A DNA stretch of 10,443 bases from an uncultured Collinsella sp. (GTDB lineage: Bacteria > Actinomycetota > Coriobacteriia > Coriobacteriales > Coriobacteriaceae). Under the pieces are notes generated by a model. The model made no database searches. It was given only the letters and a program-made list of their open reading frames with translations, and was not told where the DNA came from. A program made the translations under genes and the position numbers. The DNA lies in NCBI GenBank assembly GCA_902475445.1, contig CABRZN010000069.1:1-10443 (forward strand), written 5' to 3'. Below, in pieces: positions 5,734 to 10,443 of this stretch; the stretch's first letter is position 1, and each line of letters opens with the position of its first letter.

Positions 5734-6873
5734 CTATTTCAGTTGCTTGTAATAGACGAAATCTTCCTCGACCAGTTCGGGGTGGAATATCTTCACGAGG
5801 TCTCGCAGCACGAGGTCGGGATTTACGACTGCAGACTCATAGTAGTCGTTGCCGCCAGCAGCATTGGTGCGGGCGTTGTTGTTATAGACCTGTCCACCAC
5901 GGAAACAGCGGGTGTCGATGAACTTCGGGCAGGCGGCTCGCAGCTCGTCGAGCGTGTTCGCCATACCCACATGCAGCCACATATCGGCTTGCGAGGCCAG
6001 CAGGTAGGCTTCCTCCAGGTCTATGGGCACCGAGGCATTGCCCGTGTTCTTTTTGTAGATGTAATCGCCTCCGGCATCTTTGACCATTCGGGCGACATAG
6101 CTTTCGGTCGAGGGCATGAACCAGCTGTCGCCGTAAGGGGTGTTGAGCATCACCGACGGGGCATCGAGAACATTGTCCGCTACTTTCTTTCTCAGGACAT
6201 TGTATCTGACGGGGATTTCCGCGAATACTTTTTCGCCCTCCGCCCGTTTTCCGATGATCTCCGAAAGTGCCAACAGCCATTCGGCTTTGCCCAGCGGCGA
6301 TTCTTCGAGGTAATCGCCGACGTACATGAACGGAATATCCAGTTCTTTGAGCTTGCCCTCCATCGAGCTTGCCCCGTTCACGCCGTAGAGCAGCACGAGG
6401 TCAGGGTCGAGCGAGAGCAGCAATTCGTAGTTGATATTCCCTTCGTAGCCTACATCTCCAACGCTGTCCCGCCGTGCCTGAATGTCGGGATTGGAGATGT
6501 AGTCGATGCCTGACACGCCGACTACGCGTCCCGTTTCACCGATTGCGTCGAGCATGGCGATATGGGTAGAGGACATGCAGATGATGCGCTCGGCATCTTT
6601 TCCGAGCACCTGACCGGTGAAATCTTCGGGTACGCTTTCTCCGTCACGGGCGATGAACAGGTATGTGGTAATGCTGTCAGCTCCCTGCCAAGGGTTCGTG
6701 ACGGTAACCAATACGCTCTTTTTGCCGTCTGCACCTTTTATGTCAAACCCCGAAGCGTATTCGGGTGTATAGACCGCTCGGTTGAAATCGGCAAGTTTGG
6801 AACTCTTATCATGGCAGCCTGTGAATGTCAGTACAAGCAGCAATATCAGGCTCAGATTTTTCAATGCTTTCAT
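5734..6873 (-). CDS. btuF: Periplasmic B12-binding lipoprotein (BtuF/TroA-like substrate-binding protein)
   Basis: A 379-residue substrate-binding protein. The N-terminus is a lipoprotein signal with hydrophobic core LSLILLLVL and lipobox TFTGC, giving lipidation at C20. The class III (TroA/BtuF) fold is suggested by RIICMSSTHIAMLDAIGETGRVVGVSG (about residues 95-121), the lobe-1 pattern, by YELLLSLDPDLVLLYG (about 149-164), and by lobe-2 segments such as YGDSWFMPSTESYVARMVKDAGG. It would take B12 delivered by BtuB and present it to BtuCD at the inner membrane. It is longer than E. coli BtuF (about 266 residues), mostly through an N-terminal extension before the first lobe and a C-terminal tail, common in Bacteroidetes versions. 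The start is 4 nt after the btuB stop. A heme or siderophore ligand is the alternative. Confidence 0.87.
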   Translation of the reverse strand: MKALKNLSLILLLVLTFTGCHDKSSKLADFNRAVYTPEYASGFDIKGADGKKSVLVTVTNPWQGADSITTYLFIARDGESVPEDFTGQVLGKDAERIICMSSTHIAMLDAIGETGRVVGVSGIDYISNPDIQARRDSVGDVGYEGNINYELLLSLDPDLVLLYGVNGASSMEGKLKELDIPFMYVGDYLEESPLGKAEWLLALSEIIGKRAEGEKVFAEIPVRYNVLRKKVADNVLDAPSVMLNTPYGDSWFMPSTESYVARMVKDAGGDYIYKKNTGNASVPIDLEEAYLLASQADMWLHVGMANTLDELRAACPKFIDTRCFRGGQVYNNNARTNAAGGNDYYESAVVNPDLVLRDLVKIFHPELVEEDFVYYKQLK

Positions 6874-6877
6874 ATCG

Positions 6878-8968
6878 TTACAAATTTGTGTTTACGGACT
6901 TTTTCTTGTTTTTCCCGAACTTCGGGGTGATACCGATGAACAGCTCGAAGTTGATGCCGGGCATGGGGCGCGAGAGTACCGAGAGGTAATCTTCATTGAA
7001 AAGGTTGTTGACGGCGAATTTCAACTGCACGTCCACCGGTTTGAAAAAGAGGTTTTTCTCCAAGGAGACGTTGCTCATGAAATATTCGGGCAGGTGTCCT
7101 GTCAGCGTATAGTCGTTGCTCGACATGGTGAAACGCTCCGAGTAGAACGCCCACTTGTAAAGGAACGCCCACGACCGCCACGACAACCGTCCTGTCAGCG
7201 AGGCGGAATGCTCCGGCACGTAGGGTAACTGTTTGCCCACCGACTGGTCAGCAGGTGACATTTTCTCGCCCTCGTTGATAGAGGGTGTCCACGAATAGGA
7301 ACCGTTCAGGTCAATGAGCCAATCCTTTGCCGGCTGCACGGCCAGGTTCGCCTTGACCTCGATGCCGTAGGCGTGTACCTTCTTCACGTTGCGGGGCGAA
7401 AAGAAGCCTTTGGTGGTGGGCAGCCAGATAATCCAATCGTCGATGTAGGAATCGAACCAGTTCACGCCGCCGCTCAACTTATAGACATTTTCTTTGCCGA
7501 CCTCGAAACTTACACCTGCATCGTAGCTGAAACCATGCTCGTTTCTCAGATTGGGATTGCCACCGGGCAGAAAATAGAGGTCATTCAGCGTCGGGAAACG
7601 GTAATTGCGTGAAACAGAAGCTTTGAGCATCACATTCCCTTTCGGAGAAATGATGCCGTCAATAAAAAAAGCCGGTATAAGCGGAGCCCACTCGGAACCG
7701 TACATTTCTTCTCGCAACACAACCGACATGCCAAGCCGGTCTATCGGTTGCCACTTGGCAGATACGGAGCCGGAAAGTTCCACGCGTCCTTTGTCATAGC
7801 CCACGATGGCTTTGCCTCCGTCCTGCAAGATGATATTCTTGTCCTCACTGCGTACCAAATGCTGGTGAGCCGATACGTTAGCGGTGAAAAACCAACGTTT
7901 TGTCGGACTGTATTCACCTTCAGCCTGCCCGTAGAACGTATTTACCTTGCTACGGGAACGGGTCATCGACGCCCAGTTATCAGGTGCGACCTCACGCTTG
8001 TAGTCGTAGGCCATCCATGTGTGTATGTAACCGCCTTTCACGCCGAGTTTCCAGTTGCTTTTGATATGATCCCACGAAAGGACACTGCGGAAAGTCTGTT
8101 CCCGCTGGCGGTTCTCGAAGTCGGTTGCATCTCCGTAGTCGGTCGTCAACATCGGAAGTTCCCGGTTGGAGTTGATATACCATGCGTTCAGGCCTAATTT
8201 GTCGCCTTTGCGGGTGTTGTAATAGACCTCTTGAAGCAGGTGCAGGTCCTTGAACGCCCCGGAGCGGTTGCGCTCTTTAGGGTGATACTGCCCGATGATG
8301 TTCTTGTCCTCGTCGTAGATGTTTATCTTCTTGTCGTGGTTGGTGTACTTGTAATCGTTGGGCGAGGAAGAATAGACCGCACGGGTGGAGATGTGCCACC
8401 GCTCGCTTCCGTAGGTGAAGCGGGCGAACTCGTCGAATGTCCGGAACGATCCGATGCCCTGCACGTACTGGGCGTTGAACCCTTCGGCAACGGTGGGGGT
8501 GGTACCAAGCTTAACCAGACCGCCCAGTCCACCGCCAGTCTCGTTCACCGATGAAGTACCGTGCAGCAGCGATGCGTTGTCTATGAAGTAGGACGGAATG
8601 GTGGAGAAGTCTGTCATGCCGAGCATGGGGTTGTTGATGCGCATGCCGTTCCATGTCACTTGCGTGTGTGAAGGCGACGTTCCTCGGAACGCGACGGTCG
8701 AGAGCGTGGCGCGTCCGTAGCTCTTGACGAATACGGACGAGTTGAACGTCAGGATGTCGGCCATCGAGAGGGCGATGTTCTCTTTCAGTGCGAGTGAATC
8801 GAACTTCGTCTTCTGCACACCGATTTCTTTCATCGGCCGATGTCCGATGACCGTGACTTCCGGTATGGTAAGATGCCAGTCCGACCGCTTTTTGCTTTCC
8901 GTCTGCTGCGCGAAGAGTGTCGTGGGGAGACATGCTGCCAAAGCGAAGAACAGATATAGTCTTTTCAT
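6878..8968 (-). CDS. btuB: TonB-dependent outer-membrane receptor, BtuB-like
   Basis: A 696-residue outer-membrane active transporter. Residues 1-20 form a signal peptide (MKRLYLFFALAACLPTTLFA, cut before QQ). A possible TonB box, PEVTVIG, lies at 36-42. The plug domain follows (SMADILTFNSSVFVKSYGRA, VAFRGTSPSHTQVTWNGMRI, NETGGGLGGLVKLG; about 55-160), then a long beta-strand-rich barrel ending FAVNNLFNEDYLSVLSRPMP and FIGITPKFG. The last residues (KNKKKSVNTNL) form a short basic tail past the usual terminal aromatic strand. There is no carboxypeptidase-like N-terminal extension of the SusC type, which fits BtuB rather than a glycan receptor. I chose the ATG at 8968 over the in-frame one at 9028 because it has a signal peptide and a strong AAGGAGG site. 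The gene lies between the surface lipoprotein and the periplasmic binding protein. Confidence 0.88.
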   Translation of the reverse strand: MKRLYLFFALAACLPTTLFAQQTESKKRSDWHLTIPEVTVIGHRPMKEIGVQKTKFDSLALKENIALSMADILTFNSSVFVKSYGRATLSTVAFRGTSPSHTQVTWNGMRINNPMLGMTDFSTIPSYFIDNASLLHGTSSVNETGGGLGGLVKLGTTPTVAEGFNAQYVQGIGSFRTFDEFARFTYGSERWHISTRAVYSSSPNDYKYTNHDKKINIYDEDKNIIGQYHPKERNRSGAFKDLHLLQEVYYNTRKGDKLGLNAWYINSNRELPMLTTDYGDATDFENRQREQTFRSVLSWDHIKSNWKLGVKGGYIHTWMAYDYKREVAPDNWASMTRSRSKVNTFYGQAEGEYSPTKRWFFTANVSAHQHLVRSEDKNIILQDGGKAIVGYDKGRVELSGSVSAKWQPIDRLGMSVVLREEMYGSEWAPLIPAFFIDGIISPKGNVMLKASVSRNYRFPTLNDLYFLPGGNPNLRNEHGFSYDAGVSFEVGKENVYKLSGGVNWFDSYIDDWIIWLPTTKGFFSPRNVKKVHAYGIEVKANLAVQPAKDWLIDLNGSYSWTPSINEGEKMSPADQSVGKQLPYVPEHSASLTGRLSWRSWAFLYKWAFYSERFTMSSNDYTLTGHLPEYFMSNVSLEKNLFFKPVDVQLKFAVNNLFNEDYLSVLSRPMPGINFELFIGITPKFGKNKKKSVNTNL

Positions 8969-8972
8969 ATTG

Positions 8973-8979
8973 CCTCCTT
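8973..8979 (-). promoter_or_regulatory. Strong Shine-Dalgarno site that sets the btuB start
   Basis: AAGGAGG lies 4 nt before the ATG at 8968, just after the btuG stop (8984-8982). Other starts in this window lack a comparable site, so btuB seems to have its own strong initiation signal. It also rules out the upstream ATG at 9028. Confidence 0.75.
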
Positions 8980-8981
8980 TC

Positions 8982-10061
8982 TTATTTCCAACAAAATGCA
9001 CCGGGGATAATCCCGACATAAAATTCATCTATCAATTTCCCTTCGGGCGAGTAGCGGTAAATCATGCCCTGCTGCTGGTAGTCGATGGCATCGGCGATGT
9101 ATACTTCCCCGTTGGCGGGGTTTACCGTCAGTCCGTAATAAATCGTGCCGCTGTATTCGAGGAACGGACGCACCGGCACATGGCTGGCTGTCACGTCCAT
9201 GCTCCAAATGGCCTTGTTGATCCAGTAGAGTTTGTCCCTGTCGCCATTGAGCTGTACCTCCGAGGGCCAGTCGCCCAACTTGAACTTGAACTGCTTCTCC
9301 ACCGTGAATGTCTCGGCGTCGATGCGGTAGAGCGACGGGGCTTCGTAACCGTAGGGGCTGCCTTCGTAACCGCCGTCGGTCACCGTCCACATCTTGTTGT
9401 ACTTGTCCATGACCAGCGATGTCGGTTGTATGCCGACCTTCAGTTCATCGACCACTTGGTCGGTTTCGGTGTCGATTTTGATGATGCGGTTCTGATACGA
9501 CCAGCAGTTGCAATAGACGTATTTGCCGTACTGCACCATCTGCTCCGTCGAGCCGCTTTCCATCGTCATGTCCGGCACTTGAATGTAGCCGGTAATTTCA
9601 TATTTCTTCGGGTTGATGATGAAGATGCGGTTGTCCCACAGTTGGGTGACGTAGGCTTTTTCGTCGCTTAGGAAATGAATGTAGCGCGGCGAGGTCAGGT
9701 TCTCGATGCGTCCCACCTCCTTGAAGGTGTTCAGGTCGATGGCGAAAATCACGTGGGAGTTGTTCACCACGACCCAGCCCTTGTTGTCGTAGATGGTCAT
9801 CGACTGCGCCACGTCGCCGAGTTTCATGCCGTTGGCACGGAAGAAGATTTCGTTCTGTACCTGTTTGGTCGCAGGGTCGTAATAGGACAAGGTAGCATTG
9901 CCGTACTGGAAGTTGCCCTCGTTGGTGATGAACAGTCCGGCTCCCGTGGCATTGAAGTCTTCTACGGCATCGCCGTAGTCCCACTTCATGCAGGATGTCA
10001 AGGATAGTGTCACTCCGACAACTACGCTCCATAGCAGATATTTCAATTGGTGATAGGTCAT
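8982..10061 (-). CDS. btuG: Surface-exposed B12-binding beta-propeller lipoprotein (BtuG-like, YncE/DUF5074-type)
   Basis: A 359-residue lipoprotein: the signal ends in the lipobox LTSC (C24), followed by MKWDYGDAVED. The rest falls into seven repeated strand-rich units of about 40-50 residues, seen by recurring endings such as LSYYDPATKQV, IFAIDLNTFKEV, IFIINPKKYEI, IIKIDTETDQV, LYRIDAETFTV, IWSMDVTAS and IYRYSPEGKLI. This is a seven-bladed propeller like the BtuG proteins of gut Bacteroides, which bind B12 very tightly at the cell surface and cap BtuB. The gene is directly upstream of btuB (13-nt gap), as in known BtuG loci. The family is often annotated only as YncE or DUF5074; the BtuG assignment combines fold and context. 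A 42-nt stem-loop lies 18 nt before the start codon. Confidence 0.8.
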   Translation of the reverse strand: MTYHQLKYLLWSVVVGVTLSLTSCMKWDYGDAVEDFNATGAGLFITNEGNFQYGNATLSYYDPATKQVQNEIFFRANGMKLGDVAQSMTIYDNKGWVVVNNSHVIFAIDLNTFKEVGRIENLTSPRYIHFLSDEKAYVTQLWDNRIFIINPKKYEITGYIQVPDMTMESGSTEQMVQYGKYVYCNCWSYQNRIIKIDTETDQVVDELKVGIQPTSLVMDKYNKMWTVTDGGYEGSPYGYEAPSLYRIDAETFTVEKQFKFKLGDWPSEVQLNGDRDKLYWINKAIWSMDVTASHVPVRPFLEYSGTIYYGLTVNPANGEVYIADAIDYQQQGMIYRYSPEGKLIDEFYVGIIPGAFCWK

Positions 10062-10079
10062 ACCGTTATTTTTATAGTT

Positions 10080-10121
10080 AATCCCCGGTAGTCTTACCTT
10101 ACGGTAAGCATACCGAGGATT
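10080..10121 (-). promoter_or_regulatory. Highly structured stem-loop upstream of btuG
   Basis: On the minus strand AATCCTCGGTA pairs with TACCGGGGATT (11 bp, one T-G wobble). Inside that, a symmetric 3x3 internal loop (TGC/GAC) leads to a 5-bp stem TTACC/GGTAA closed by a GTAA (GNRA-class) tetraloop. It ends 18 nt before the btuG ATG and lies 25 nt after the stop of the upstream gene. No U-tract follows it, so it is not a classic terminator. Processing, stability control or an attenuation role are all possible; it is not a recognisable cobalamin riboswitch. Confidence 0.7.
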
Positions 10122-10146
10122 GGCAGAAAACTTATTGTTTGGTTAT

Positions 10147-10443
10147 CTATTCGGCAGGCTTGTACTTCCCGTCTTTCATATCTTGGTATGTGGGGTTATA
10201 AGCACATTCTCTGACAGACCATTGAGATTCTCCTGTTAGAACATTGTTTTCAAACAGGTATTTGAAAGAACTGAAATCGCTAACATCTCCTTGCCCGCTT
10301 ATACTAATCCCTTTTACTGATTTGAGACCTGAAAAATCAATGGACAAAATACCATTAGAACCAAAATCAGAATACGGGCATGTTATTGAAAGATTTTCGG
10401 ATATTGATTCAACGGTAGGATAAGACACCTCATCAGCCGTCAT
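10147..10443 (-). CDS. Unrecognised protein, 3' part only (gene probably continues beyond the right edge)
   Basis: The frame is open from the last base of the window to a TAG at 10149-10147, giving 98 residues ending YQDMKDGKYKPAE. An ATG happens to occupy the last three bases, but no signal peptide or start context can be judged, so I treat this as the C-terminal part of a longer protein. The segment LSIDFSGLKSVKGISISGQG followed by DVSDFSSFKYLFENN has a strand-and-loop rhythm that could fit a secreted repeat or beta-rich surface domain, but I do not recognise a family. GC content is only about 37%, well below the B12 operon next to it. Being just upstream of btuG and on the same strand, it may be another surface lipoprotein of the B12 locus; this is position-based inference only. 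Confidence 0.55.
   Translation of the reverse strand: MTADEVSYPTVESISENLSITCPYSDFGSNGILSIDFSGLKSVKGISISGQGDVSDFSSFKYLFENNVLTGESQWSVRECAYNPTYQDMKDGKYKPAE

Noticed and set aside
8969..9028. Longer btuB start at 9028
   Set aside because: It would place 20 non-signal residues before a perfect signal peptide and overlap btuG; the AAGGAGG site supports 8968.
10080..10121. Stem-loop as a rho-independent terminator or cobalamin riboswitch
   Set aside because: The sequence after the stem is AACTATAAAAATAACGG, with no U-tract, and no B12-box or GCCACTG is present in the 85-nt gap.

Overview
The window looks like the chromosome of a gut-type Bacteroidales bacterium (Alistipes/Bacteroides-like). Evidence: the TonB-receptor plus surface-lipoprotein arrangement, Bacteroidetes-style lipoproteins, mostly weak Shine-Dalgarno sequences, and a btuG-like gene, a family known from this phylum. 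Every gene I can support lies on the minus strand, so the operon reads from high to low coordinates.

Reading in the direction of transcription: (i) 10443-10147 is the 3' end of an AT-rich gene I do not recognise. (ii) A short gap holds a near-perfect 42-nt stem-loop (10121-10080). (iii) 10061-4001 is a compact vitamin B12 uptake operon, btuG-btuB-btuF-btuC-btuD: surface B12-binding propeller lipoprotein, outer-membrane TonB receptor, periplasmic binding lipoprotein, inner-membrane permease, ATPase. Gaps within it are 13 nt or less, or genes overlap. (iv) 14 nt after btuD comes a ThrE/YjjP-YjjB type two-component exporter (3986-1296) followed by a multi-pass membrane protein resembling DUF6064 (1292-555). 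(v) 549-340 is a decayed second copy of the btuD 3' end, whose stop overlaps the start of a cysteine-rich DUF2284 gene that runs off the left edge (343-1).

The yjjP-like gene is broken by a complete IS3-family (IS150-group) insertion sequence of 1423 bp (2396-3818). Its ends and its 3-bp target duplication TAT (2393-2395 and 3819-3821) can be read exactly. Removing the element and one TAT rejoins the two halves in frame as a 255-residue protein. The 5' fragment of yjjP runs without a stop into the transposase orfA. A terminator-shaped hairpin with a U6 tract sits directly before the orfA start and overlaps the element's terminal repeat.

How the parts may work together: BtuG-BtuB-BtuF-BtuCD moves B12 from the surface to the cytoplasm. 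In Bacteroidales B12 lets succinate be turned into propionate. E. coli YjjPB has been implicated in succinate export, so a B12 importer joined to a YjjPB-like exporter is a plausible functional link, here probably disabled by the IS. The duplicated btuD tail suggests that the exporter/DUF6064 block was inserted between btuD and a formerly coupled DUF2284 gene. No cobalamin riboswitch, tRNA, rRNA or CRISPR array was seen; the operon promoter probably lies beyond the right edge.
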